DNA of 64,000 bases from Rhizobium sp. CSW-27 (GTDB taxonomy: Bacteria > Pseudomonadota > Alphaproteobacteria > Rhizobiales > Rhizobiaceae): the NCBI RefSeq assembly GCF_018760785.1, contig NZ_JAHHZO010000008.1, positions 204,565 to 268,564 of the forward strand, read 5' to 3'. Positions within the stretch are counted from its first letter, which is position 1, and each line of letters opens with the position of its first letter. The notes beneath the pieces are model-generated. The model searched no databases. It had not been told where the DNA came from and saw only the letters and a program-made list of their open reading frames with translations. Positions 1 through 9,472 of the stretch are shown here, piece after piece. Both the position numbers and the translations under genes were made by a program.

Positions 1-95
1 CGCGCTTCAATGGTCATGGTGCTCCTGACACCGTGAGAATACGCACCCCACCAGGTCGCGAACGCGGTTAACCCACCGCCAGAGAGAAACTACCC

Positions 96-350
96 CTACC
101 GCCGCGGCTCGCCGCCCGGCGCATAGACGCTTTTGCGCTCGAAGCGGAACTTGTGGCCGCACTGGCAGCGCAGCATGTATTTCCGCGGATCGCGGGCGGC
201 AAATTCGGTGTAGAAACCCTTCGGCATCTCGTCCACCTGGAAGCCGGGGTCCTTGCGGCGCGGGTCGTCGTCTTCGGAAACCTCGGCAAAGCCGGAGTGT
301 CCGCACTGGGGGCATTCGAGTTTTCGGGAATATCGGTCGCGTGCTGCCAT
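96..350 (-). CDS. Small putative zinc-ribbon protein of unknown function
   Basis: An 84-residue protein carrying two short cysteine clusters: CPQCG near the N-terminus and CQCG near residue 60. Together they could form one four-cysteine zinc ribbon. The spacing between them is rich in charged residues, with no signal peptide or membrane segment. The start chosen gives MAARDRYSR; a longer reading frame exists upstream, but its extra residues are low-complexity and lie over the leader of the divergent glycosylase gene. The function is not known. The zinc site is inferred from the cysteine pattern only. Confidence 0.6.
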   Translation of the reverse strand: MAARDRYSRKLECPQCGHSGFAEVSEDDDPRRKDPGFQVDEMPKGFYTEFAARDPRKYMLRCQCGHKFRFERKSVYAPGGEPRR

Positions 351-457
351 GGCCGCAGAGGTAGAGGCTCGCGGGCGGGCTGGCAAGGGGCGGATGCCGC
401 CTCGCTTTCATCCGTCCACCCCTTGCCGTGGCCGGCAGGGCGGGCGAGATAGGCAAC

Positions 458-1036
458 ATGACGCCCGAGACCACGCCCGCCGATCTTGCCGCCTTCTTCG
501 ACCGCAGCGCGGTGGAGGTGGCGCGTGACCTGATCGGCGCCACCTTCTGCGTCGATGGCGTCGGCGGCATTGTCGTCGAGACGGAGGCGTATCAGCCGGA
601 TGACCCGGCATCCCACAGCTTTCGCGGCGAGACCCCGCGCAACCGCGCCATGTTCGGCCCGCCGGCGCAGACCTATGTCTATCGCTCCTACGGCATTCAC
701 TGGTGCCTGAATTTCGTCTGCCGGCCGGGCAGCGCGGTGCTGATCCGCGCGCTGCAGCCGGTGGCGGGTATCGAGACCATGATTGTCAGACGCGACCTTG
801 CCGATCCCCGCCTGCTCTGTGCCGGGCCGGGGCGGCTGTGCGAAGCGCTTGGCATCGATCTCTCGCATGACGGTCTGCCTTTGACGAACCCGCCCTTTGC
901 GCTGCAATTGACGAGCCTGCCGCCGCCCGTCGTCTACGGGCCGCGCATCGGCATCAGTCGCGCGGTGGATCTTCCCTGGCGTTTCGGGCTTTCCGGATCG
1001 CGTTTCGTCAGCAGGAAATTCGGGCAGGGCTCGTGA
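458..1036 (+). CDS. mpg: DNA-3-methyladenine glycosylase (AAG/MPG family)
   Basis: Removes alkylated purines such as 3-methyladenine from DNA, starting base excision repair. The 192-residue product matches the compact bacterial AAG family. It has the active-site ETEAY segment (about residues 43-47), then the conserved [11 protein letters not shown] and [13 protein letters not shown] blocks that intercalate into DNA and line the base pocket. A later [11 protein letters not shown] block is also typical. I use the ATG at 458, which yields [10 protein letters not shown]. An in-frame alternative 30 bases upstream adds residues not expected in the family. It stands alone between the divergent zinc-ribbon gene and the kynurenine operon. 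Confidence 0.93.
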   Translation: MTPETTPADLAAFFDRSAVEVARDLIGATFCVDGVGGIVVETEAYQPDDPASHSFRGETPRNRAMFGPPAQTYVYRSYGIHWCLNFVCRPGSAVLIRALQPVAGIETMIVRRDLADPRLLCAGPGRLCEALGIDLSHDGLPLTNPPFALQLTSLPPPVVYGPRIGISRAVDLPWRFGLSGSRFVSRKFGQGS

Positions 1037-1069
1037 GCCGTCAGAATCTGCGCCGCCATCACAGAATCT

Positions 1070-1079
1070 AGTTTAAACT
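1070..1079. promoter_or_regulatory. Candidate operator/promoter of the kynurenine operon
   Basis: AGTTTAAACT is a perfect 10-base palindrome in an AT-rich patch, sharply different from the surrounding GC-rich DNA. It lies about 90 bases before kynureninase. A possible -10 element TATTCT follows at 1094-1099, so a bound regulator would cover the -35 region. No regulator gene is adjacent. The role as an operator is inferred from position and symmetry. Confidence 0.35.
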
Positions 1080-1170
1080 TAAAACAATCTTGCTATTCTC
1101 GCCGCAGCAGCAGCCGGAGCTTTCGATCACGCCGGCGCCACCTGCAGGGGCCCTGCCCGATGGGACGGAC

Positions 1171-2379
1171 ATGATGACAGATTTCGAACAGACCCGCCGC
1201 CTCTTCCACATGCCGGAGGGGGTGATCTATCTGGATGGCAATTCGCTCGGCCCCCTGCCGCTTGCGGCACGGCAGCGGGTGGCGGCCATGATGAGCGACG
1301 AATGGGGCGAGATGCTGATCCGCGGCTGGAACGAGGCCGGCTGGATGGCGATGCCGCGACGGATCGGCGACCGCGTTGGCCGCCTGATCGGCGCGCCGCA
1401 GGGCAGCGTGGTGATGGGCGACACGCTCTCCATCAAGGTCTACCAGGCGCTGGCCTCGGCCCTCGACATCGCGGCCGAACGGCATCCGGAGCGCCGCATC
1501 ATCCTCTCCGACAACGGCAATTTCCCCTCCGACCTCTATATGGCCGAAGGCCTGATCCAGACGCTGGACCGTGGCTATGAGCTGAAGGTGGTCGACCCCG
1601 AAGCCGTCGAGGCGGCAATCGACGAGACGGTTGCCGTCACCCTGCTGACGGAGGTGGATTACCGCACCGGCCGCCTGCACGACATGGCGGCGCTGACGGC
1701 AAAGGCACATGCCGCAGGCGCCCTTTGCGTCTGGGATCTCGCCCATTCGGCCGGCGCCATCCCGGTCGATCTGCTCGGCGCCGATGCGGACTTCGCGGTC
1801 GGCTGCACCTACAAGTATCTGAACGGCGGCCCGGGCGCCCCGGCCTTCATCTATGTCTCCCCGCGCCATGCGGACCGCGCCCGCCCGGCCCTCTCCGGCT
1901 GGCTCGGCCACGAGCGCCCCTTCGCCTTCGACCTGCATTATCGCCCCGGCGATGGCATCGACCGCATGCGGGTCGGCACGCCGCCGATCCTGGCGCTTGC
2001 GGCGCTCGATGCCGCGCTGGATGCCTGGGATGGTGTCGAGATGGCGGATGTGCGGAAAAAATCCATCGCGCTCTGCGATCTCTTCATCGCCGAGGTCGAG
2101 TCGCGCTGCCCTGAACTGGTGCTCGGCTCGCCGCGTGACGGCACGCAGCGCGGCAGCCAGGTCTCCTTCCTGCATCCGGAGGGCTATGCCATCATGCAGG
2201 CGCTGATCGCCCGCGGCGTGATCGGCGATTTCCGCGCGCCGAACGCCATCCGCTTCGGCTTCACGCCGCTCTATATCGGCGAGCGCGAAGTGATCGCCGC
2301 CGTCGACATTCTCTCGGACATCATGACCAACAGGCTGTGGGACCAGCCGCAGTTCAAGAAGAAGGCGCTCGTGACGTGA
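1171..2379 (+). CDS. kynU: Kynureninase
   Basis: A PLP-dependent hydrolase that cleaves L-kynurenine to anthranilate and alanine. The product is about 402 residues, near the family's usual 400-420. Visible family marks are [11 protein letters not shown] near the N-terminus, the [11 protein letters not shown] segment, [10 protein letters not shown] (the PLP-ring aspartate strand) and [11 protein letters not shown], where the lysine forms the Schiff base with PLP. The ATG at 1171 is preferred; a TTG 27 codons upstream would add a proline-rich extension outside the fold and would overlap the proposed promoter. Its stop overlaps the start of the dioxygenase gene by a few bases, so the two are translationally coupled. 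Confidence 0.95.
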   Translation: MMTDFEQTRRLFHMPEGVIYLDGNSLGPLPLAARQRVAAMMSDEWGEMLIRGWNEAGWMAMPRRIGDRVGRLIGAPQGSVVMGDTLSIKVYQALASALDIAAERHPERRIILSDNGNFPSDLYMAEGLIQTLDRGYELKVVDPEAVEAAIDETVAVTLLTEVDYRTGRLHDMAALTAKAHAAGALCVWDLAHSAGAIPVDLLGADADFAVGCTYKYLNGGPGAPAFIYVSPRHADRARPALSGWLGHERPFAFDLHYRPGDGIDRMRVGTPPILALAALDAALDAWDGVEMADVRKKSIALCDLFIAEVESRCPELVLGSPRDGTQRGSQVSFLHPEGYAIMQALIARGVIGDFRAPNAIRFGFTPLYIGEREVIAAVDILSDIMTNRLWDQPQFKKKALVT

Positions 2380-3215
2380 CGGCCAAGACCTACGACCCCG
2401 CCCAGGAAGGGGCGCAGATGTCCTTCCGCGAGCGCATGTCCTATACGGACTACCTGCAGCTCGATCCGATCCTTTCGGCCCAGAAGCCGCTGTCATCGGC
2501 GCATGACGAACTGCTGTTCATCATCCAGCACCAGACCTCGGAGCTCTGGATGAAGCTGGCGATCCACGAGATCACCTCGGCGATTGCCGCGATCCGGCGC
2601 GACAATCCGCAGCCGGCCTTCAAGATGCTGACGCGGGTGGCGCGCATCTTCGAACAGCTGAACGGCGCCTGGGACGTGCTGCGCACCATGACGCCCAGCG
2701 AATATACCGAATTCCGCAACGCGCTCGGCCAGTCCTCGGGCTTCCAGTCCTATCAGTATCGGGCGATCGAATTCCTGGCCGGCAATCGCAACCTCGCAAT
2801 GCTCGGACCGCACAGCCACCGGCCGGACCTGATGGAACATCTGGAAGGGATCCTGGCGCGCCCGAGCCTCTATGACGAGGCGATCCTGCTGCTGGCGCGC
2901 AACGGCTTCGACATCGGTGCGGATGCCGAACGCAGTTCCTGGCGCGACAAGCGCAGCGAGAACGACAAGGTGCTGGACGCCTGGCGCCAGGTCTATGCCG
3001 CCCCGGCCCGCTACTGGGATCTGTATGAACTGGCGGAAAAGCTGGTGGATTTCGAGGATTACTTCCGCCGCTGGCGGTTCAACCACGTGACCACCGTCGA
3101 GCGCGTCATCGGCTTCAAGCGCGGCACCGGCGGCACCTCCGGTACACAGTATCTGAAGAAGATGCTGGAGGTGGAACTCTTCCCCGAACTGTGGCGGGTG
3201 CGTACCGTGCTCTGA
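2376..3215 (+). CDS. kynA: Tryptophan 2,3-dioxygenase
   Basis: A haem enzyme that opens the indole ring of L-tryptophan to give N-formylkynurenine, the committing step of the kynurenine pathway. The 279-residue length is typical of bacterial TDO. Conserved blocks include [13 protein letters not shown], with the histidine that contacts the substrate, and [19 protein letters not shown], with the axial haem histidine followed by the glycine-rich substrate loop. The start is a GTG at 2376 whose last bases overlap the kynureninase stop. Position in the operon and the neighbouring formamidase and kynureninase support the assignment. Confidence 0.95.
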   Translation: MTAKTYDPAQEGAQMSFRERMSYTDYLQLDPILSAQKPLSSAHDELLFIIQHQTSELWMKLAIHEITSAIAAIRRDNPQPAFKMLTRVARIFEQLNGAWDVLRTMTPSEYTEFRNALGQSSGFQSYQYRAIEFLAGNRNLAMLGPHSHRPDLMEHLEGILARPSLYDEAILLLARNGFDIGADAERSSWRDKRSENDKVLDAWRQVYAAPARYWDLYELAEKLVDFEDYFRRWRFNHVTTVERVIGFKRGTGGTSGTQYLKKMLEVELFPELWRVRTVL

Positions 3216-3246
3216 CAGCCGCGACGAATCAGCCAGGAGACCCGCC

Positions 3247-4074
3247 ATGCTTTTCCACCGCATCACCGACTGGGACGACGCCTATGCCAATGGCGGCAAT
3301 ATTCCGCGCGGTGACGCATGGCCGGGCGCCTGGGTGGAGCCGGCACGGGCCTATCGCGAGCGGCTTGCCGCCGAAGGCCGCGCGAAGATCGACCTTGCCT
3401 ATGGCGAGGGCGCGCGCAACCGTTTCGACCTGTTTCTGCCGAAGGCAACGCCAAAGGGTCTCGTCGTCTTCGTCCACGGCGGCTACTGGCAGGCGCTCGA
3501 CAAGTCCTACTGGTCACATCTGGCGGCCGGCAGCGTGGAAAACGGCTATGCGGTGGCGATGCCCGGCTACACGCTCTGCCCGGAGGCGCGCATCGGCGAC
3601 ATCGTGCAGGAAATCGCAGCCGCGATCAGTGATGCGGCTGGCGAGATCGACGGGCCGGTGCACCTGACGGGCCATTCCGCCGGTGGCCATCTCGTCACCC
3701 GCATGGTGGCGGAAGCCTCGCCGCTGCCAGAAGCCGTGCGGGCGCGGGTGCGCACCGTGGTGTCGATCTCAGGCGTGCATGATCTGCGCCCCCTGCTTGG
3801 CACCGGCCTCAACATCAAGCTGCGCCTGACGCCTGAGGAGGCTGCCGCCGAAAGCCCGGCGCTGATGCTGCCCGGCAAAGACACCCGCCTGTTCTGCTGG
3901 GTCGGCGGCAACGAGCGCGCCGAGTTCCTGCGCCAGAATGCGCTGATGGCCAGCCTCTGGCTCGGCCTTGGCGCCGAAACCGGCGCCCATGTCGAACCCG
4001 ACCGGCATCACTTCAACGTGGTGGACGGGCTGGCCGATCCGCAGCATCCGCTGACCCTCACGCTGCTGTCGTGA
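3247..4074 (+). CDS. Alpha/beta hydrolase, probable N-formylkynurenine formamidase
   Basis: A 275-residue alpha/beta-hydrolase. It has an oxyanion motif HGGYW (residues 77-81) and a nucleophile elbow GHSAGG with Ser144. A late histidine in DRHHFNVVDG and an aspartate complete a plausible triad. The HGGxW form is known in eukaryotic-type arylformamidases. It differs from the metal-dependent cyclase-like KynB of many bacteria. Its place directly after kynU-kynA, with a good AGGAG site before the ATG, argues that it hydrolyses N-formylkynurenine. The enzyme class is seen directly; the exact substrate is inferred from context. Confidence 0.82.
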   Translation: MLFHRITDWDDAYANGGNIPRGDAWPGAWVEPARAYRERLAAEGRAKIDLAYGEGARNRFDLFLPKATPKGLVVFVHGGYWQALDKSYWSHLAAGSVENGYAVAMPGYTLCPEARIGDIVQEIAAAISDAAGEIDGPVHLTGHSAGGHLVTRMVAEASPLPEAVRARVRTVVSISGVHDLRPLLGTGLNIKLRLTPEEAAAESPALMLPGKDTRLFCWVGGNERAEFLRQNALMASLWLGLGAETGAHVEPDRHHFNVVDGLADPQHPLTLTLLS

Positions 4075-4195
4075 TGCGATGCAAAATGTGATGGTGCGCG
4101 GCGGTGCACGACCGTTCCACCGCCGCCACCTCTCCGGCTAGTCTGCGCCGAGGGCGATTCGTCGCCGGTCGCGCAGCGCGGCCGCAGGGCAGATC

Positions 4196-4930
4196 ATGAC
4201 ACGGGCAAGACGACGCAACATCATTCGGGTGCAGCGGACCTGGACGGGGCTTGGCCTCGTCGGGGCGATTTCCTTCATCGCCGGCATGACCGATGCCATC
4301 GGCTTGCGCCTCTCCGGCGATTTCGTCTCCTTCATGACCGGCAACACGACGCGGGCAGCAATTGCCATGGCCGATGGCGACCTTCACCATGGCTTCGTGC
4401 TGCTCGCGGCCATCTTCACCTTCGTCGCCGGCAATGCGCTCGGCATTGTCGTGGCCCATCTCGTCCCGCGCCGCATCTTCGGCGTGCTGGCCTGTGTATC
4501 GCTGCTGCTTGCACTGGGCGCGATGATGCAGGCGCCGGCCCTGCATCTCGTCCGCTTCTATGTTGTGGTGCTGGCCATGGGCATGGTGAATGCCACGGTG
4601 GAGCACATCGAGGGACTGCCGATCGGGCTCACCTATGTCACCGGCGCATTGTCGCGGCTGGGGCGCGGCATCGGTCGCTTCCTCATGGGCGACAGGCAGC
4701 TCGACTGGAGCATCCAGCTGGTGCCCTGGCTCGGCATGGTGAGCGGCGCCATCATCGGCGCGCTGCTCGGCATCGCCATGCCGCAGACGGCACTCATCGT
4801 CGCGGCCCTGCTCGCCATGGGGGTGGCGCTGTTTTCGCTGCGCATCCGACGCGCCCTGCACAGGCGTTATAACCAGCGCGTGATCCGCCCGCAGGCGCCC
4901 CATCCGGCGCGTCCGCCCCTTCGCAAGTGA
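4196..4930 (+). CDS. YoaK/DUF1275 family membrane protein
   Basis: A 244-residue integral membrane protein with about six hydrophobic segments. The family's early signature is recognisable: FIAGMTDAIGL, then FVSFMTGNTTR. The N-terminus is short, basic and cytosolic-looking. Family members are widespread, and their transported substrate or function is not established. It ends four bases before the next gene, so the pair is probably co-transcribed. Confidence 0.85.
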   Translation: MTRARRRNIIRVQRTWTGLGLVGAISFIAGMTDAIGLRLSGDFVSFMTGNTTRAAIAMADGDLHHGFVLLAAIFTFVAGNALGIVVAHLVPRRIFGVLACVSLLLALGAMMQAPALHLVRFYVVVLAMGMVNATVEHIEGLPIGLTYVTGALSRLGRGIGRFLMGDRQLDWSIQLVPWLGMVSGAIIGALLGIAMPQTALIVAALLAMGVALFSLRIRRALHRRYNQRVIRPQAPHPARPPLRK

Positions 4931-4934
4931 GCTG

Positions 4935-5717
4935 ATGTTCTATCTGTCCAAGATCTTCTGGCTGCTGGTGCAGCCCCTGTCGCTGGCCTTCCTGCTGGTC
5001 CTTGCCGGGCTCGTGGCCGCAATCGCCGGCGCCCGCCGGTCTGGCCTTCTGCTGTCCGGCGGCGGGGCGCTCGTGCTCTTCGTCACCCTCTACACCACCA
5101 CCGGTGCCCTGCTGCTGCAGGCGCTGGAGGCACGCGTGCCGAAACCGGCCACCGATCCGGCCTCGATCGCCTGCATGATCGTGCTGGGCGGCGCCATCGA
5201 GAATGATGTGGTCGCCTCGCGCGGCGGGGTGGAACTGAACGCGGCCGCCGACCGCTACACGCAGGCGCTGCGGCTGGCCCTGTCGCATCCGGAGGCAAGG
5301 ATTCTCGTCTCCGGCGGCGATGGCTCGATCAGCGGACGCTTTCCGGGAGAGGCGGGCCTGTCGGAGCAGTTTTTTGCGGCGCTCGGCGTGCCGCCGCAGC
5401 GGCTGATCAAGGAAAACACCTCGCGCAACACCTGGGAAAACACGCTGAACACGAAGGCGCTGCTGGCCGAAAACGGCCTGACCGACTGCCTGCTGATCAC
5501 CTCCGGCTTCCACATGCCGCGCGCGCTGGCGCTGTTCCGCAAGGCCGGCATTGCCGTCACACCCTATCCGGTGGATTTCCGCAGCCGCGGCAACGAGCGG
5601 CCGGGCTTCGATTTCACCCAGCCTTCGCTGAATGCCCAGAACACCGCAACGGCCGTGCGCGAATGGCTGGGCCTGCTCGGCTATTACCTCGCCGGCCGAA
5701 TCGACTGGCCGTTCTGA
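4935..5717 (+). CDS. YdcF family protein (DUF218, ElyC/SanA/YdcF)
   Basis: A 260-residue protein with two N-terminal transmembrane helices (about residues 8-30 and 35-58) and a DUF218 domain. The domain shows CMIVLGG, then LVSGGDGSISG, the ENTSRNTWEN loop and LLITSGFHMPRA, which are the conserved blocks of this family. E. coli relatives ElyC and SanA affect envelope integrity; the biochemical activity is unsettled. It follows the YoaK-family gene almost without a gap and converges with a secreted protein gene six bases away. Confidence 0.85.
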   Translation: MFYLSKIFWLLVQPLSLAFLLVLAGLVAAIAGARRSGLLLSGGGALVLFVTLYTTTGALLLQALEARVPKPATDPASIACMIVLGGAIENDVVASRGGVELNAAADRYTQALRLALSHPEARILVSGGDGSISGRFPGEAGLSEQFFAALGVPPQRLIKENTSRNTWENTLNTKALLAENGLTDCLLITSGFHMPRALALFRKAGIAVTPYPVDFRSRGNERPGFDFTQPSLNAQNTATAVREWLGLLGYYLAGRIDWPF

Positions 5718-5723
5718 GGCGGT

Positions 5724-6218
5724 TCATTTCCGGGAAATCGTCACCATGCGGGCGCCACGCACCCGCACGGTCATTTCGCAGGGCGTGGTGTCGGTGCGCT
5801 CGCAATAGCGCGGCGCCATGCTGAAGACGAAGACCATGTTGCCGAAGCGCTTGATGAAATCATAGCCATAGAGCTGCGCGGTCGCCATCATGAAGTAGCC
5901 GCCCTCCTTGACCTGGAGGTAGAAGTTGTAGGGGCAACCGTCGGCGTCGCAGCTGACGCCCTTCTCACCATCGCAGGTCACGGCGCCATGATTGGCGATC
6001 GCATCGATGATGCCGTCGTTGTTGATGTCCATGCGCGTCAGGAAATCCTCGCCGAACTCCACCGTCCGGCACTGCTGGCGAAAGAAATCCTTCTCGTAGA
6101 TCTCCGGGTCGGACAGCAGCTTCTGCTGTGCCCCAGCCAGGGCCGGCAGCAAGGTCAGCGCCAGGACCTGCAGGACCGTGATGAAAACAAATCGCACGCG
6201 CCTCTTCCTCGTGTTCAT
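5724..6218 (-). CDS. Secreted hypothetical protein with EF-hand-like loop
   Basis: A 164-residue product that begins MNTRKRRVR, followed by a hydrophobic stretch ending in LAGA, a clear Sec signal peptide. The mature part has several cysteines (QQCRTVEFGE, VTCDGEKGVSCDADGCPYNF, YCERTDTTPCEM) that may form disulfides in the periplasm. A DINNDGIIDAI segment resembles a calcium-binding EF-hand or dockerin loop. I do not recognise the family and infer only export and possible metal binding. Confidence 0.65.
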   Translation of the reverse strand: MNTRKRRVRFVFITVLQVLALTLLPALAGAQQKLLSDPEIYEKDFFRQQCRTVEFGEDFLTRMDINNDGIIDAIANHGAVTCDGEKGVSCDADGCPYNFYLQVKEGGYFMMATAQLYGYDFIKRFGNMVFVFSMAPRYCERTDTTPCEMTVRVRGARMVTISRK

Positions 6219-6322
6219 TCGCCTGTAGACAACGCCCGGCCGCAATGGCCGCAGGGCAAAACCACCGCTATGCTTAGGGCCACGCACTTGCGCGACGCTG
6301 GTGCAGAGGGGACGAGGACGCG

Positions 6323-6973
6323 ATGTCGCTGCTGATGGTGCTGGATTATGCAGGCGTGGCGCTGTTTGCTGCGACCGGCGCGCTTGCCGCCTCGCGCAAG
6401 CAGCTGGATCTCATTGGCTTCCTGTTCTTTGCCGCGGCAACCGGCGTCGGCGGCGGCACGCTGCGCGACCTCGTGCTGGGTCAGGCTCCGGTGTTCTGGG
6501 TGAAGGATCCGACCTATCTGGTGATCTGCGCCGGTGTCGGCATCTTCGTCTTCCTCACCGCCCATCGGGTGGAATGGCGCTACCGGATGCTGATCTGGCT
6601 CGACGCCGTCGGCCTCTCCGCCTACAGCGTGATGGGTGCTGCCAAGGGCTTTGCCGTGACCCAGTCGCCGACGATTGCCATCGTCACCGGCACGATGACC
6701 GCGACCTTCGGCGGCATCCTGCGCGACCTGATTGCCAACGAGCCCTCGATCCTGCTCAGGCCGGAGATCTATGTCACCGCGGCTCTTGCCGGGGCAAGCG
6801 CCTATACGGCCACGCATCTTCTCGGCCTGCCGCTGGCCTATAGTTCGGCAGCCGGCATCTTCGTCGCCTTTGCGCTGCGCGGCGGCGCGCTGCATCACGG
6901 CTGGACGCTGCCGCGCTATCGCCCGCGCGCAGGTCGCCCGCCGGACGAGGCCTTGCCGAGAAAGAAGGATTGA
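6323..6973 (+). CDS. Trimeric intracellular cation (TRIC) channel family protein
   Basis: A 216-residue membrane protein of the UPF0126/YicG group, now known as prokaryotic TRIC channels. Two tandem repeats of about three helices are visible, each with the family's glycine-rich kinked motif: GVGGGTLRDL in the first half and FGGILRDLI in the second. TRIC proteins form trimeric cation pores. The physiological ion in bacteria is not clear. It converges with irr, with seven bases between the stops. Confidence 0.88.
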   Translation: MSLLMVLDYAGVALFAATGALAASRKQLDLIGFLFFAAATGVGGGTLRDLVLGQAPVFWVKDPTYLVICAGVGIFVFLTAHRVEWRYRMLIWLDAVGLSAYSVMGAAKGFAVTQSPTIAIVTGTMTATFGGILRDLIANEPSILLRPEIYVTAALAGASAYTATHLLGLPLAYSSAAGIFVAFALRGGALHHGWTLPRYRPRAGRPPDEALPRKKD

Positions 6974-6980
6974 GAGGCGG

Positions 6981-7397
6981 TCAGCGCTGCTTTTCGCGCA
7001 GGCGGATGATCACGTCGACATGGGCGATTTCCATGCCCTCCGGCGGTTCCGGAATATTGTCGATCTGCAGATTGCTCACCGGAATGTCGAGCACCTCGTT
7101 GCGGCCTTCCACGAAGAAGTGATGGTGGTCGGAAACATTGGTGTCGAAATAGGTCCTGGCGCTTTCCACCGCCAGCACCCGGATGAGGCCGGCTTCGGTG
7201 AACTGGTGCAGCGTGTTGTACACCGTCGCAAGCGACACAGGAACGCCGGCCAGCGAGGCCTCCTCATGCAGTTCCTCGACCGTCAGGTGGCGATCTCCCT
7301 TGGCAAACAGAAGATCGGCCAGGGCAACGCGCTGACGCGTCGGGCGAAGCCCGCAATCGCGCAGTCTGGTCTCCACATTGGTCACGGCATCAGCCAT
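6981..7397 (-). CDS. irr: Iron response regulator Irr (Fur superfamily)
   Basis: A 138-residue Fur-superfamily regulator. In Rhizobiales, Irr represses haem synthesis and other iron-using genes under iron limitation and is degraded or inactivated on binding haem. The sequence has the winged-helix LRPTRQRVALADLLF and PVSLATVYNTLHQF blocks, then the three-histidine motif in VSDHHHFFVEG that marks Irr and its haem/metal site. The position beside fabA is common in rhizobia. It is transcribed away from fabA across a 287-base shared upstream region. Confidence 0.93.
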   Translation of the reverse strand: MADAVTNVETRLRDCGLRPTRQRVALADLLFAKGDRHLTVEELHEEASLAGVPVSLATVYNTLHQFTEAGLIRVLAVESARTYFDTNVSDHHHFFVEGRNEVLDIPVSNLQIDNIPEPPEGMEIAHVDVIIRLREKQR

Positions 7398-7684
7398 CGG
7401 TGACGCAAGCTCCTGTCAAGCCGGTATATCTAGAGCGCAGGATATAACTTTAACTGCGTCCGCTTTCAATACCACAACCCCCTGCCGGGCCTGCAACGGC
7501 GGGGAAATGCGAAATTTTGGCCCGAAAGCCTCTGGTTTGCCGGTTCCGCTTCCTATATGCCGACCTGAATCAACTCGGATCGGTCTGCCTTGCGAAAACG
7601 CAGGGCCGATCCGCGCGCTTCAATTTCAGGCGGTCTTGCAGTAAAGACGCAGGGCATCGCGACGAGGGGGAACGGACAGGCCTC

Positions 7685-8200
7685 ATGGACAGCAGACAAT
7701 CGAGCTTCTCTTACGAAGAAATCCTAGCCTGTGCGCACGGCCAGATGTTTGGACCTGGCAATGCGCAGCTGCCGCTGCCCCCCATGCTGATGGTTCACCG
7801 CATCACGGAGATCTCTGAAACCGGCGGCGCCTTCGACAAGGGCTATATCCGCGCCGAATATGACGTGAAGCCAGATGACTGGTATTTCCCCTGCCACTTC
7901 GAGGGCAACCCCATCATGCCCGGCTGCCTCGGTCTTGACGGGATGTGGCAGCTGACCGGCTTCTTCCTCGGCTGGCTCGGCGAAGAGGGGCGCGGCATGG
8001 CGCTGTCCACCGGCGAAGTGAAGTTCAAGGGCATGGTTCGCCCGAACACCAAGCTTCTGCAATACGGCATAGACTTCAAGCGCGTGATGCGCGGACGTCT
8101 CGTGCTCGGCACTGCCGACGGCTGGCTGAAGGCCGACGGCGAAACCATCTACCAGGCCACCGATTTGCGCGTTGGCCTTTCGAAGGACAAGACGGCCTGA
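7685..8200 (+). CDS. fabA: 3-hydroxydecanoyl-ACP dehydratase/isomerase FabA
   Basis: Dehydrates beta-hydroxyacyl-ACP and isomerises the trans-2-decenoyl product to cis-3-decenoyl-ACP, the branch point for unsaturated fatty acids. The 171-residue length matches E. coli FabA. The hot-dog active site is visible: His71 in [11 protein letters not shown] and Asp85 in [10 protein letters not shown]. The ATG at 7685 is chosen because longer in-frame starts add about 56 residues outside the family. It is the first gene of a fabA-fabB-fabI operon. Confidence 0.96.
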   Translation: MDSRQSSFSYEEILACAHGQMFGPGNAQLPLPPMLMVHRITEISETGGAFDKGYIRAEYDVKPDDWYFPCHFEGNPIMPGCLGLDGMWQLTGFFLGWLGEEGRGMALSTGEVKFKGMVRPNTKLLQYGIDFKRVMRGRLVLGTADGWLKADGETIYQATDLRVGLSKDKTA

Positions 8201-8244
8201 TATCGCTCGGGCACGTTTTCAGGAAACAACAAGGGTTAGATCAG

Positions 8245-9468
8245 ATGCGACGGGTAGTTGTCACAGGCCTTGGTGTGGTCTCCTCGATCGGCAACAATGC
8301 CGCGGAAGTCACCGCATCTCTGCGCGATGCCAGGTCCGGCATCTCCTTCTCGAACGATTTCGCCGAACACGGGTTCAAGTGCCAGGTCTGGGGCCGGCCG
8401 AACATCGACACGACCGATCTCGTCGACCGCCGTGCCATGCGCTTCCTCAGCCAGGGCGGCGCGTGGAACCACGTGGCCATGAAACAGGCGATCGCCGATT
8501 CGGGTCTCGAGGACAAGGATTACGCCGAGAACGAACGCGTCGGCATCATCATGGGCTCGGGCGGTCCTTCCACCCGCACCCTGATCGAGGCCGCCGAGAT
8601 CACCATGAAGAACAACAGCCCGAAGCGCATCGGCCCCTTTGCCGTGCCGAAGGCAATGTCTTCGACGGCCTCTGCCACGCTTGCCACCTGGTTCAAGATC
8701 CACGGCGTCAACTACTCGATCTCGTCGGCCTGCTCGACCTCGGCGCATTGCATCGGCAATGCGGTGGAGATGATCCAGTGGGGCAAGCAGGACATGATGT
8801 TTGCCGGCGGCCACGAGGACCTCGACTGGACGATGTCGAACCTGTTCGACGCCATGGGTGCCATGTCCTCGAAGTACAACGACAGCCCGGCCACCGCTTC
8901 GCGCGCCTATGACCTGAACCGCGACGGCTTCGTGATCGCCGGCGGTGCGGGTGTGCTGGTTCTCGAGGAACTGGAGCATGCCAAGGCCCGCGGCGCCAAG
9001 ATCTATGCGGAAGTCGTCGGCTACGGCGCCACCTCGGACGGCTACGACATGGTCGCCCCGTCCGGCGAAGGCGCCATCCGCTGCATGCGCCAGGCGCTGA
9101 AGACTGTCGATGGCCCGGTGGATTACGTCAATACGCACGGCACCTCGACACCGGTCGGTGATTCCAAGGAAATCGGCGCCATCCGCGAGGTCTTCGGCGA
9201 GAAGATGCCCCACATCCAGTCGACCAAGTCGCTCACCGGCCATTCGCTCGGTGCGGCCGGCGTGCAGGAATCGATCTACTCGCTCCTGATGATGCAGGCC
9301 GGCTTCATCGGCGAAAGCGCGCATATCCAGGAACTCGATCCCGAATTCGACGGCGTGCCGATCGTGCGCGAGCGCATCGACAATGCCAGGATCGATATCG
9401 CCCTTTCCAACTCGTTCGGGTTTGGCGGCACCAATGCCACGCTCGTCTTCCAGCGCTACAACGGATAA
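8245..9468 (+). CDS. fabB: Beta-ketoacyl-ACP synthase I (FabB)
   Basis: Condenses malonyl-ACP with acyl-ACP, including the cis-3-decenoyl intermediate made by FabA. The 407-residue product has the catalytic Cys163 in [10 protein letters not shown] and the two catalytic histidines in [11 protein letters not shown] and [12 protein letters not shown], the Cys-His-His triad of KAS I/II. Pairing with fabA identifies it as the KAS I of the anaerobic unsaturated pathway. The gene starts 44 bases after fabA with ATGCGACGG. Confidence 0.96.
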   Translation: MRRVVVTGLGVVSSIGNNAAEVTASLRDARSGISFSNDFAEHGFKCQVWGRPNIDTTDLVDRRAMRFLSQGGAWNHVAMKQAIADSGLEDKDYAENERVGIIMGSGGPSTRTLIEAAEITMKNNSPKRIGPFAVPKAMSSTASATLATWFKIHGVNYSISSACSTSAHCIGNAVEMIQWGKQDMMFAGGHEDLDWTMSNLFDAMGAMSSKYNDSPATASRAYDLNRDGFVIAGGAGVLVLEELEHAKARGAKIYAEVVGYGATSDGYDMVAPSGEGAIRCMRQALKTVDGPVDYVNTHGTSTPVGDSKEIGAIREVFGEKMPHIQSTKSLTGHSLGAAGVQESIYSLLMMQAGFIGESAHIQELDPEFDGVPIVRERIDNARIDIALSNSFGFGGTNATLVFQRYNG

Positions 9469-9472
9469 ACCC

